Below are positions 1-6,251 of a DNA stretch of 25,034 nucleotides, piece by piece; position 1 is the first letter of the stretch; every line of letters begins with the position of its first letter. The notes beneath the pieces are model-generated. The model made no database searches, was not told the DNA's origin, and saw nothing but the letters and a program-made list of their open reading frames with translations. Location of the stretch: NCBI GenBank assembly GCA_964549735.1, contig CAZJWO010000052.1, positions 1 to 25,034 of the forward strand, written 5' to 3'. The translations under genes were made by a program, and so were the position numbers. Origin of the DNA: Glo-17 sp964549735. Its GTDB lineage: Bacteria > Krumholzibacteriota > Krumholzibacteriia > LZORAL124-64-63.

Positions 1-1
1 G

Positions 2-331
2 CGCTGGTCGCCGCTGGCGCTCGCCGAACCCCCATTCGCCGCGCCGCGCGCGATGGCCGCGGCCAGCAGCGAGGGCGGCGACGCGCCGGACGCGGCCGGC
101 TGGCTCGACGCCGACCAGCTGGCCAGCCGGGCGCTGCGTCTGCGCCAGTTGCAGGCCGAAATCGCCGATTCGACGCGCCAATACCACGCCCTGCACGGCT
201 CGTATCCGGACGACCTGGAACAGCTCGTGCGCGCGGGACTGCTCGCGCGCGGCACATGGCGCCTCGCGTCCAGGCTCGGTTGGCGGTACGAACGCCTCGA
301 GTCGGGCCTCGCCTATCGCCTGGCTATCTGA
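2..331 (+). CDS. Hypothetical protein, C-terminal fragment (5' end outside window)
   Basis: An open frame runs in from the left edge without a stop (Arg-Trp-Ser-Pro...) and ends at a TGA at 329-331. The first ATG is at 53, but the frame is open upstream of it, so this is probably the tail of a longer protein. About the last 70 residues form a charged helix (ALRLRQLQAEIADSTRQY) followed by a segment of the type HGSYPDDLEQLVRAGLL. That segment resembles the 'YP.dL..Lv..G.L' stretch seen in pseudopilin-like domains and in C-terminal parts of some membrane or TPR proteins, a weak resemblance that does not give a function. The gene converges on the M16 peptidase gene and overlaps it by 8 bases. 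No terminator is visible between them. I do not recognise the family. Confidence 0.55.
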   Translation, partial: RWSPLALAEPPFAAPRAMAAASSEGGDAPDAAGWLDADQLASRALRLRQLQAEIADSTRQYHALHGSYPDDLEQLVRAGLLARGTWRLASRLGWRYERLESGLAYRLAI

Positions 332-1646
332 GCTCCGAAACCCGTGCGCCGCCGCCAGCGCCGCGCGCCGCCGCGCGCCGCCGCGCCGGCCGGTGCGCCG
401 CATGGACGAGGCGATCCGGATCGAACCAGGCGGTCGCGCAGCGCTGCAGCGCCTCGCAATCGACCTGGTCGACCTGCGCGACGAGTTCGCTCATCGGCAG
501 GAAGCGGCCGAAGACGATCTCGTTCTTCGCCGCGCGATGCATCTGGTTGTGCACCCCTTCGAGCGCGAAGACCAGCTGCGACTTGAGCTGCGCCTGATTG
601 CTGGCGAGCTCGGCGGGCGTCGGCCCTTCGCGCAGCAAGCGCCGGTACTCGGTGGCCACGACCTCGCGCACCCGCGCCTCTTTCTGCGGCGAACAAGACC
701 CCGCGCAGCTGACCAGTCCGGCGTCGCGGCCCATGTCCGTGTAGTTGTAGACCGTGTAGGCCAACCCTTCGCGCTCGCGGACGGCCTGGAAGACACGGCT
801 GCTCATGCCGCCGCCCAGCAGGTTGCTGCAAAGCAGCAACGGCACGCGGTCGGGATGGGTCGTCGGCACGGCCAGATTGCCGATCTCGAAGTAGGTCTGC
901 AGCACGGAGCTCTTGATGACCAGCTCGGCGGCGACCCGCCGGCCCGGATCGGGCGGCGGCGGGCCGGGATCGGCGTCGTCGAGCGGCGCCGCGGGCAAGG
1001 CGGCGAACGCGTCGGCGACGAGGTCGCGGTGCTGGGGCTGCAGATTGCCGGCCAGCGCGAGGACGATGTTCGGACCGGTGAACAGCCGGCGGTGCTCCTG
1101 ACGCAGCACGCTCTCATCCAGCGCCCGCACGGACTCCGGCGTGCCGAGGATGGGCCTGCCGCGCCGGTGCGGCTCGTAGATGCGCGCCGCGTAGGCCTCG
1201 TGCAGCCGGTCTTCCGGCGTGTCGAAGGCCTCCTGGATCTCCTCGCAGACGACATCCTGCTCCAGGGCGATGAGGTCCGGCGCCAGGCCGGGCCGCTGCA
1301 GCATGTCCGCCATGACGTCGACGGCCGTCGCGAGGAACTCCGGCAGGACCTTGACCGTGAACGCCACGTAGTCTTTGGTGGTGAAGGCGTCCACGGCGGC
1401 GCCGATCGCGTCGAAGGCCTCGGCGATCGCGAGCGCGGAGCGCCGCTGGGATCCCTTGAAGACCATGTGCTCGAGGAAATGCAGCACGCCCTCGCGGCCG
1501 GGAGGCTCGACGGTGCTGCCCCGGCGCAGCCAGAAGCCGAAGCTGACCGCCAGCGCGGCCGGCACCGGCACCTCCAGCAACACCGCCCCGCTCGGCAGCA
1601 GGCTCCGGCGGGGCGGCTGCTCCACCTCGTAATGGCGCAGGTTCAC
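324..1646 (-). CDS. M16 family zinc metallopeptidase (insulinase / processing-peptidase type)
   Basis: About 440 residues, the size of a single-unit M16B peptidase. The inverted zinc motif HFLEH lies at residues 56-60 of the form given. The third ligand is expected in VVCEEI about 75 residues later (Glu around 135). Further on, the substrate-binding region with the Arg/Tyr pair of the family is present (REREGLAYTVYNY). All three active-site elements are present, so it should be an active peptidase rather than an inactive partner subunit. No signal peptide is seen. The start is uncertain. GTG at 1646 lies one base after the pnp TAG and gives a natural N-terminus, while GTG at 1670 would overlap pnp by 23 bases; neither has a strong ribosome binding site, so translation is probably coupled to pnp. 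The last ~25 residues are Arg/Ala/Gly rich and lie in low-complexity DNA. An M16 gene directly after pnp is a common arrangement in bacteria (ymxG in Bacillus). Confidence 0.93.
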   Translation of the reverse strand: MNLRHYEVEQPPRRSLLPSGAVLLEVPVPAALAVSFGFWLRRGSTVEPPGREGVLHFLEHMVFKGSQRRSALAIAEAFDAIGAAVDAFTTKDYVAFTVKVLPEFLATAVDVMADMLQRPGLAPDLIALEQDVVCEEIQEAFDTPEDRLHEAYAARIYEPHRRGRPILGTPESVRALDESVLRQEHRRLFTGPNIVLALAGNLQPQHRDLVADAFAALPAAPLDDADPGPPPPDPGRRVAAELVIKSSVLQTYFEIGNLAVPTTHPDRVPLLLCSNLLGGGMSSRVFQAVREREGLAYTVYNYTDMGRDAGLVSCAGSCSPQKEARVREVVATEYRRLLREGPTPAELASNQAQLKSQLVFALEGVHNQMHRAAKNEIVFGRFLPMSELVAQVDQVDCEALQRCATAWFDPDRLVHAAHRPARRRAAARGAGGGARVSELR

Positions 1647-1647
1647 G

Positions 1648-3888
1648 CTAGCGACGTCCCCGGCCGCCACGGTCGCCCCGGCCGCCGCGATCGCCGCCCC
1701 GGCCGCCCCGGTCGCTCCGGCCGCCGCGATCGCCGCGATCGCCGCGACCGCCGCCCACGCGTTCGGTCTGGCCGAGCTCGTCGAGACCCTCGGGCTTCGG
1801 CAGCAGCGCCTTGCGGCTCAGGCGCACCTTGCCGGTGCGGCTGTCCACCTCGACGAGCTTGACCTCGACCATCTCGCCTTCCTGCAGCACGTCGCCGACG
1901 TCGCCGACGCGGAAGTGCTCCAGCTCGGAGATGTGCAAGAGCCCTTCCTTGCCGGGCAGGTACTCGACGAAGGCGCCGAAATCGACGATCGACACGACGC
2001 GCCCGGTGTAGGTCTTGCCGACCTCGGGCTCGGCCATCATGCCCTCGATCCAGTCCATGGCCGCCTTGCCGCCGGCCTGATCGGTCGAGGAGATGAAGAC
2101 CATGCCGTCGTCGTCGACCTCGATCGTCGCGCCGGTCTCTTCCTGGATCTTCTTGATCATCTTGCCGCCGGGCCCGATGAGCATCCCGATGCTCTTGACC
2201 GGGATCTGGATGGTCTCGATCTTCGGCGCGTAAGGCGACATCACCGCACGCGGCTCGGGCAGGCAGGCTTCCATCTTGTCGAGGATGTGCAGGCGGGCGC
2301 GGCGCGCGTCCTCGAGCGCCCGGCGCATGATCTCGCGGCTGATGCCGCCGATCTTCGTGTCGAGCTGGAACGCGGTGATCCCTTCGCGGCTGCCCGTCAC
2401 CTTGAAGTCCATGTCGCCGAGCGCATCCTCCAGGCCCAGGATGTCGGTTAGCACGGCGACCCGCTCGCCTTCCTTGACCAGTCCCATGGCCACCCCGGCG
2501 ACGGGGCGCCGGATCGGGGCGCCGGCGTCCATCAAGGCCAGGCAGCAGGCGCAGACCGAGGCCATCGAGCTGGAGCCGTTGGATTCCAGGATGTCCGACA
2601 CCAGGCGGATCGTGTACGGGAAGTCCTGCGGCGCCGGCAGGATCGGCTCGATGGCTCGCTCGGCCAGCTTGCCATGGCCGATCTCGCGCCGGCCGGTGCC
2701 GCTGTAGCGGCCGACCTCGCCCACGCTGAACGGCGGGAAGTTGTAGTGCAGGTAGTATTTCGACCAGTACTGCTCCGTGTTCAGCGGTTCGATCCGCTGC
2801 TCGGCCTGCTTGCTGCCGACCGTGCAGGTGCCCAGGGCCTGCGTCTCGCCGCGCGTGAACAGGCACGAGCCATGGGCCCGCGGCAGGACGCCGACCTCGA
2901 TGGTGATGGGGCGCACGGTCGTCAGGTCGCGTCCGTCCGCGCGCACGCCCTTCTCGAGGATCAGGCTGCGCATGCTCTCCTTCTCGAGCTTGTCGAAGAG
3001 CTGCACGGCGTCGCCGTCGACCTTGCCGTCTTCGGCGGTGAACGCCGCGGCGACCTTCTCCCGGAGCGCTTGGACGGCGCCCTGGCGTTCGAGCTTGCCC
3101 ACGATCGCGATGGCGGCCGCAAGGTCGCCGCCGACCAGTCCGCGCACCCGCGCCAGCTTGGCCTCGTCGAGCTGCGGCGGCGCGACAGGCCACTTCGGCT
3201 TGCCGCCCGCCTTCTGCAGCAGTTCGCGTTGCAGGGCGTTGAGCTTGCGCACCCAGCCGTGGCCGAACTCGATGGCGTCGAGCACGTCGTCTTCGGTCAC
3301 CTCGAGGCAATCGCCCTCGATCATGCAGACGATGTCGTCGGTGCCCGCCACGATGAGGTCGATGTCCGACTCATCGAGCTGCGCGAACGTCGGATTCGGA
3401 ATGAACTGCCCGTCGACGCGGCCCACCCGCACGCCGGAGACGAAACCTTCGAACGGCACGTCGCTGAGCGCGAGCGCGGCGCTCGCGCCCGTGATGCTCA
3501 GCACGTCGGCGTGGAAATCGGTGTCGGCCGAGACGATGAAGGCCACGACCTGGGTCTCGTGCCGGTAGCCGTCCGGAAACAGCGGCCGCAGCGGCCGATC
3601 GATGAGCCGCGCCGAGAGCGTCTCGTTGTCCGACGGCCGCGCTTCGCGCTTGAAGAAACCGCCCGGGATCTTGCCGGCGGCGTAGGTCTTGTTGCGGTAT
3701 TCGACGAACAGGGGCAGGAAGTCCCGATCGCTCGCATTCTTCTCGGCGGTGACGGTCAAGAGCGACATCGTGTCGCCCATGCGCACCACGCAGCTGCCGT
3801 TGGCCTGCCTGGCCATCCGCCCGGTCTCCAGGCTGAAGATGGCTCCGTTCATTTCCATGCTGACGACGTGCTTTTCCATACTCGACAT
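1648..3888 (-). CDS. pnp: Polyribonucleotide nucleotidyltransferase (PNPase)
   Basis: 746 residues. PNPase degrades RNA 3' to 5' by phosphorolysis as a trimer and takes part in mRNA turnover. Seen in order: RNase PH domain 1 (FSLETGRMARQANGS near the N-terminus, then FFKREARPSDNETLSARLID), an all-helical linker, RNase PH domain 2 (GSCLFTRGETQALG, SILESNGSSSMASVCA-like region, GVAMGLV), a KH domain at about 557-623 with the GPGG loop at 572-575, an S1 domain at about 624-696 (FGAFVEYLPGKEGLLHIS), and a 50-residue Gly/Arg/Asp tail. The frame is open 57 codons further upstream, but ATG at 3888 is chosen: it fits the family N-terminus and is preceded by a very good ribosome binding site, GGAGGAAGGA (complement of 3891-3900). 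rpsO lies 154 bases upstream, with a hairpin between that may control expression. Confidence 0.98.
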   Translation of the reverse strand: MSSMEKHVVSMEMNGAIFSLETGRMARQANGSCVVRMGDTMSLLTVTAEKNASDRDFLPLFVEYRNKTYAAGKIPGGFFKREARPSDNETLSARLIDRPLRPLFPDGYRHETQVVAFIVSADTDFHADVLSITGASAALALSDVPFEGFVSGVRVGRVDGQFIPNPTFAQLDESDIDLIVAGTDDIVCMIEGDCLEVTEDDVLDAIEFGHGWVRKLNALQRELLQKAGGKPKWPVAPPQLDEAKLARVRGLVGGDLAAAIAIVGKLERQGAVQALREKVAAAFTAEDGKVDGDAVQLFDKLEKESMRSLILEKGVRADGRDLTTVRPITIEVGVLPRAHGSCLFTRGETQALGTCTVGSKQAEQRIEPLNTEQYWSKYYLHYNFPPFSVGEVGRYSGTGRREIGHGKLAERAIEPILPAPQDFPYTIRLVSDILESNGSSSMASVCACCLALMDAGAPIRRPVAGVAMGLVKEGERVAVLTDILGLEDALGDMDFKVTGSREGITAFQLDTKIGGISREIMRRALEDARRARLHILDKMEACLPEPRAVMSPYAPKIETIQIPVKSIGMLIGPGGKMIKKIQEETGATIEVDDDGMVFISSTDQAGGKAAMDWIEGMMAEPEVGKTYTGRVVSIVDFGAFVEYLPGKEGLLHISELEHFRVGDVGDVLQEGEMVEVKLVEVDSRTGKVRLSRKALLPKPEGLDELGQTERVGGGRGDRGDRGGRSDRGGRGGDRGGRGDRGGRGRR
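1651..1755 (-). repeat. Tandem Gly-Asp-Arg-Gly-Gly-Arg coding repeat (PNPase tail)
   Basis: The last 35 codons of pnp encode imperfect repeats of GDRGGR / SDRGGR units, giving an RGG-box-like basic tail. In DNA it is a run of near-identical 9-18 base units (gatcgccgc / ggccgcccc style). Such Arg/Gly tails commonly bind RNA or partner proteins; that role is inference here. The repeat also spans the presumed translation start region of the next gene and is a likely place for copy-number variation or assembly error. Confidence 0.8.
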
Positions 3889-3959
3889 CTTCCTTCCTCC
3901 ACCAACTGCTTGCGTCATGCCGCCACGGCGGCGGGCAACGGCCGACGGGCATGACAATA

Positions 3960-3986
3960 GTCGTGAGGACCGCAGATCCTCACGAC
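3960..3986 (-). promoter_or_regulatory. Perfect hairpin in the rpsO-pnp intergenic region
   Basis: A 10-base perfect inverted repeat (GTCGTGAGGA / TCCTCACGAC) with a 7-base loop lies about 56 bases after the rpsO stop and about 70 bases before the pnp start. On the coding strand it is followed by CTATTGTC, not by a T run, so it is a poor intrinsic terminator. In E. coli the same intergenic region holds a terminator and an RNase III stem used in PNPase autoregulation. The position matches, but the function here is inferred from analogy. Confidence 0.6.
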
Positions 3987-4042
3987 CGTGTCCGCCTGTG
4001 CCTCGCGTTGTCGGCCGGATGCCATGAATTCCCGGCGGGACA

Positions 4043-4312
4043 TCAACCCCGCAGGCCAAGCTCCTTGATCAGGGCGCGATAACCGTCCAGGTCCTTCTTC
4101 TTGAGGTAGTTCAGGAGGCGCTTGCGCTGGCCGACCATCTTCAAGAGGCCCCGCCGGGAGTGGTGATCCTTGGCGTGCAGCTTGAAATGGTCGGACAGGC
4201 TGTTGATCCGCTCCGTGAGCAGAGCGATCTGCACCTCGGGAGACCCGGAGTCGTTGTCGTGCTTTTTGTGCCTGGCGATGACCTGGTTCTTGTGTTCCTT
4301 GCTCAGTGCCAT
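4043..4312 (-). CDS. rpsO: 30S ribosomal protein S15
   Basis: 89 residues, exactly the usual length. S15 binds 16S rRNA in the central domain and is an early protein in 30S platform assembly. The family signature is clear: SGSPEVQIALLTERINSL, then HFKLHAKDHHSRRGLLKMV and RKRLLNYLKKKD. ATG at 4312 is preceded by GGAGGT (complement of 4321-4326) with 9-base spacing. The gene has a promoter about 220 bases upstream and heads the rpsO-pnp-M16 unit. In most bacteria with this gene order ribF comes immediately before it; here the polysaccharide locus does. Confidence 0.98.
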   Translation of the reverse strand: MALSKEHKNQVIARHKKHDNDSGSPEVQIALLTERINSLSDHFKLHAKDHHSRRGLLKMVGQRKRLLNYLKKKDLDGYRALIKELGLRG

Positions 4313-4623
4313 CGTCGAGAACCTCCAGACGATTGGGAACGCGTGAGCGTCACGATGGCCGCAGGTCGCCGCCCCGCCCGGGACGCTGCCGTTGGTTCAC
4401 GGCCCGGAAGAGTAGAATTATCGGACGACCCGCCGTGGACTGTAGCGTGCCGCGGAAGCGCCGCGCCTGCTGCGCGGCACACGTCCGGGCACACACAAAA
4501 CGCGGAACCCGGTCCGCGCCTCGCGGCCCGAATATAGGCGATCAGCGAATCCTTGGCAAGCCGCTTCCGGGGCCGCCTCCGGACGACGCCAGTCGGCCGG
4601 CGAACGTCGCGCGGCAGACCAGG
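4313..4623 (-). other. 311-base non-coding stretch: apsK-rpsO gap and long rpsO leader
   Basis: No credible gene is present. On the minus strand it holds, in order of transcription, the end of the apsK unit, a sigma70-type promoter (4531-4559), and a leader of about 210 bases to the rpsO start. The leader contains a perfect 7-base stem with a 5-base loop at 4460-4478 (GCCGCGC / GCGCGGC), an A+T-rich island GATAAT at 4417-4422 that could be a second weak -10 element, and the rpsO ribosome binding site. S15 represses its own translation through leader structures in several unrelated bacteria, so a structured regulatory leader is plausible. I saw no U-rich terminator after apsK. Confidence 0.6.
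4531..4559 (-). promoter_or_regulatory. Sigma70-type promoter for rpsO-pnp
   Basis: Reading the minus strand: TTGCCA (complement of 4554-4559), a spacer of exactly 17 bases, then TATATT (complement of 4531-4536). Each hexamer matches the consensus at 5 of 6 positions, and the site is a clear A+T island in GC-rich surroundings. Predicted transcript start is near 4524, giving a leader of about 210 bases to rpsO. It is the best-looking promoter in the window. Confidence 0.65.
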
Positions 4624-5247
4624 TCAGACCGTCCCGGCGTCCTGCAGAATGCCGCGCGCTTCGAGGGCCGCGACCACCTGCTGCGCGCACTCGGCGGGCG
4701 TGTGGCGATCGGTGTCCAGCAGGATCTCCGGCGCCTCGGGCTCCTCGTACGGCGCGCTGATCCCCGTGAACTCCGGGATCTGGCCGGCGCGGGCCTTGCG
4801 GTACAGTCCCTTCGGATCGCGCCGCTCGCATTCCTCCAGCGCGCAGCGGCAGTAGACCTCCAGGAACGACCCCTCGGGGCAGGTGGCGCGCGCGGTCGCG
4901 CGATCGGCCCGGTACGGCGAGATGAACGCCGTCAAGCAGATCATGCCGCTGTCGCGCATGAGGTTGGCCACTTCGCCGATCCGCCGGATGTTCTCGGTGC
5001 GGTCCGCGGGGCTGAAGCCGAGATCGCGGTTCAGCCCGTGCCGCACGTTGTCGCCGTCCAGGATGTAGCAGTGGACCCCCCGCGCGAAGAGCTCGCGCTC
5101 GACGAGCTGCGCCAGCGTCGTCTTGCCAGCGCCCGACAGGCCGGTGAACCAGACGACCGCGCCCTGATGGCGGTTGCGGGCGGCGCGCATGGCGTGGTCG
5201 ACGTGCGAATCGGTCCAGGTGATGTGCTTGCTCTTGGGTGTTTCCAT
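4624..5247 (-). CDS. cysC: Adenylylsulfate (APS) kinase
   Basis: 207 residues, normal for a stand-alone enzyme. It transfers phosphate from ATP to the 3' hydroxyl of APS, making PAPS, the sulfate donor for sulfotransferases and for PAPS reductase. Visible: the P-loop GLSGAGKTT at 36-44, DGDNVRHGLNRDLGFS from residue 63, FISPYRADR with the Ser at 109, and the lid segment DPKGLYRKARAGQIPEFTGI with SAPYEEP after it. All key motifs are intact. ATG at 5247 has only a weak ribosome binding site. It lies 58 bases after the phosphoglycosyl transferase gene on the same strand and probably shares its transcript. No ATP sulfurylase, PAPS reductase or sulfotransferase lies in the window, so whether PAPS is used for sulfate assimilation or for sulfating the polysaccharide cannot be decided here. 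Confidence 0.95.
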   Translation of the reverse strand: METPKSKHITWTDSHVDHAMRAARNRHQGAVVWFTGLSGAGKTTLAQLVERELFARGVHCYILDGDNVRHGLNRDLGFSPADRTENIRRIGEVANLMRDSGMICLTAFISPYRADRATARATCPEGSFLEVYCRCALEECERRDPKGLYRKARAGQIPEFTGISAPYEEPEAPEILLDTDRHTPAECAQQVVAALEARGILQDAGTV

Positions 5248-5305
5248 CGCTGCGCGACGCTTTCGTTGGAGCGTTCAGGCGTCCGCGGCGGCTGCGGCCG
5301 CGGCG

Positions 5306-6025
5306 CTAGCGGGCGCCGACCTCGGCTCCTTCGGCTGCCACGGCCGCGGGGACCGCGGGGTACCGCGATGCGGTGCGCCCCGCGCCGGGCAGCGCGAAGA
5401 TGTCGGCGAGCGGTCGAAAATCGGCCGTCGGCGCCAGGAACGCAAGGCCGGGAACGACGGTCGCCACCAGGACCCGCAGATCCCGCCAGAGCGTCCGCCG
5501 CCAGCCCTCGCGGATCGACGCGCCCAGCTTGCGCGGCAGCAACGTCTCGATGTAGTAGGTCTCGGGATCCTCGACCCGCGCGAGCAGGCTCTCCTCGCGG
5601 CGCAGCCGCAGCGTGCAGACGTCGGTGATCCCGGGACGCTGCTGGAGCGCCAGGGCGAAGAGGCGCGGATGGTGCCGTACGTAGCGCGGCACCTCGGGAC
5701 GGGGTCCCACCAGGGCCATGTCGCCGCGCAGGACGTTCCAGAGCTGGGGCAGCTCGTCGAGCTTGCATCGGCGCAGCCAGGTCCCCAACGGCGTGATGCG
5801 CCCGTCGCCGGCGACGGTCAGAGGACGGCCGCTCTCCTGCGCGCGGTGGACCATGCTGCGAACCTTGAGCAGCTCGAACGGCCGGCCGTACTGGCCGACC
5901 CGCTGCTGCCGGAACAGGACAGGGCCCGGGCTGGTCAGCTTGACGAGGACGGCGATCAGCAGCAACAGCGGCGACAGGATGAGCAGGCCGGCGCCACAAA
6001 GCGCGACTTCCATGGCTCGTGGCAA
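5306..6025 (-). CDS. Phosphoglycosyl transferase starting polysaccharide synthesis (bacterial sugar transferase, PglC/WcaJ catalytic type)
   Basis: 239 residues. The family moves a sugar-1-phosphate from a UDP-sugar to undecaprenyl phosphate on the inner face of the membrane, the first step of the repeat unit. Visible: an N-terminal re-entrant membrane helix at about 8-30 with an internal Ser-Pro, SPGPVLFRQQRVG, KVRSM (usually KFRSM), the catalytic Asp-Glu pair in KLDELPQLWNV (90-91), and GPRPEVP. This is the short form: the extra N-terminal membrane region of WcaJ/WbaP is absent. After the core there is a hydrophobic helix (WRDLRVLVATVVPGLAF) and an Ala-rich tail. TTG at 6025 is chosen because GGAGGG sits 5 bases upstream of it; ATG at 6013 would be too far from that site. 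The sugar substrate cannot be read from sequence. Confidence 0.93.
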   Translation of the reverse strand: MPRAMEVALCGAGLLILSPLLLLIAVLVKLTSPGPVLFRQQRVGQYGRPFELLKVRSMVHRAQESGRPLTVAGDGRITPLGTWLRRCKLDELPQLWNVLRGDMALVGPRPEVPRYVRHHPRLFALALQQRPGITDVCTLRLRREESLLARVEDPETYYIETLLPRKLGASIREGWRRTLWRDLRVLVATVVPGLAFLAPTADFRPLADIFALPGAGRTASRYPAVPAAVAAEGAEVGAR

Positions 6026-6030
6026 GGTAA

Positions 6031-6036
6031 CCCTCC
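6031..6036 (-). promoter_or_regulatory. Ribosome binding site fixing a TTG start
   Basis: The complement of 6031-6036 is GGAGGG, followed by TTACC and then TTG at 6025-6023. It is the only good ribosome binding site near this gene and decides for the TTG start over the ATG 12 bases further in. Confidence 0.7.
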
Positions 6037-6120
6037 GTGGTTCACTCAGCAGCGGACGCTGGCAATCAAGACGAAGATTGTCAAGCGAAATACCAGATCC
6101 TTCTTCGCGACGATAGTCAT

Positions 6121-6138
6121 TAGCACGTCCCGGGCCAA
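6121..6138 (-). promoter_or_regulatory. Candidate promoter for the phosphoglycosyl transferase-apsK unit (sigma54-like, overlapping a weak sigma70-like site)
   Basis: The minus strand reads TTGGCCCGGGACGTGCTA. It keeps GG and GC exactly 10 bases apart, as sigma54 promoters require, and agrees with most of the TTGGCACG-N4-TTGCTT consensus. The predicted start is near 6111, giving an untranslated leader of about 85 bases. The same DNA can also be read as a weak sigma70 site, TTGGCC with a 17-base spacer to TATCGT, so the sigma factor is open. No enhancer-binding protein gene is in the window. Confidence 0.35.
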
Positions 6139-6191
6139 TCGTCTCCCAGGCATCGGAGAAATCCGGACATCGTTTACTGGAATCTTTACCC

Positions 6192-6220
6192 TTGTCCGCC
6201 GACCGAAAGGCCCCTATCCT
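6192..6220 (+). promoter_or_regulatory. Weak sigma70-type promoter candidate for the plus-strand block
   Basis: TTGTCC (6192-6197), a 17-base spacer, then TATCCT (6215-6220); each hexamer matches at 4 of 6 positions. The predicted start near 6226 agrees with translation from TTG 6252 and not from TTG 6192, which would lie inside the -35 box. Confidence 0.35.
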
Positions 6221-6251
6221 GGCCCGCGTGCGTCAACGGGAAGGAAAACCC

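Noticed and set aside
1651..1755. CRISPR-like periodic repeat
   Set aside because: The periodicity is in-frame coding repeat of the PNPase tail; units are short and there are no unique spacers.
393..1862. Plus-strand open frame of 489 codons
   Set aside because: Antisense shadow of the M16 peptidase and the pnp tail; composition biased and no motifs.
2674..3954. Plus-strand open frame of 426 codons
   Set aside because: Antisense shadow of pnp.
3889..4059. 57-codon N-terminal extension of PNPase
   Set aside because: It runs across the rpsO-pnp hairpin and up into the rpsO end, does not resemble PNPase, and the ATG at 3888 has an excellent ribosome binding site.
6071..6120. A consensus TTGACA on the minus strand (complement of 6078-6083 region) upstream of the phosphoglycosyl transferase
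   Set aside because: No acceptable -10 hexamer lies 16-18 bases downstream, so I did not call a promoter from it.
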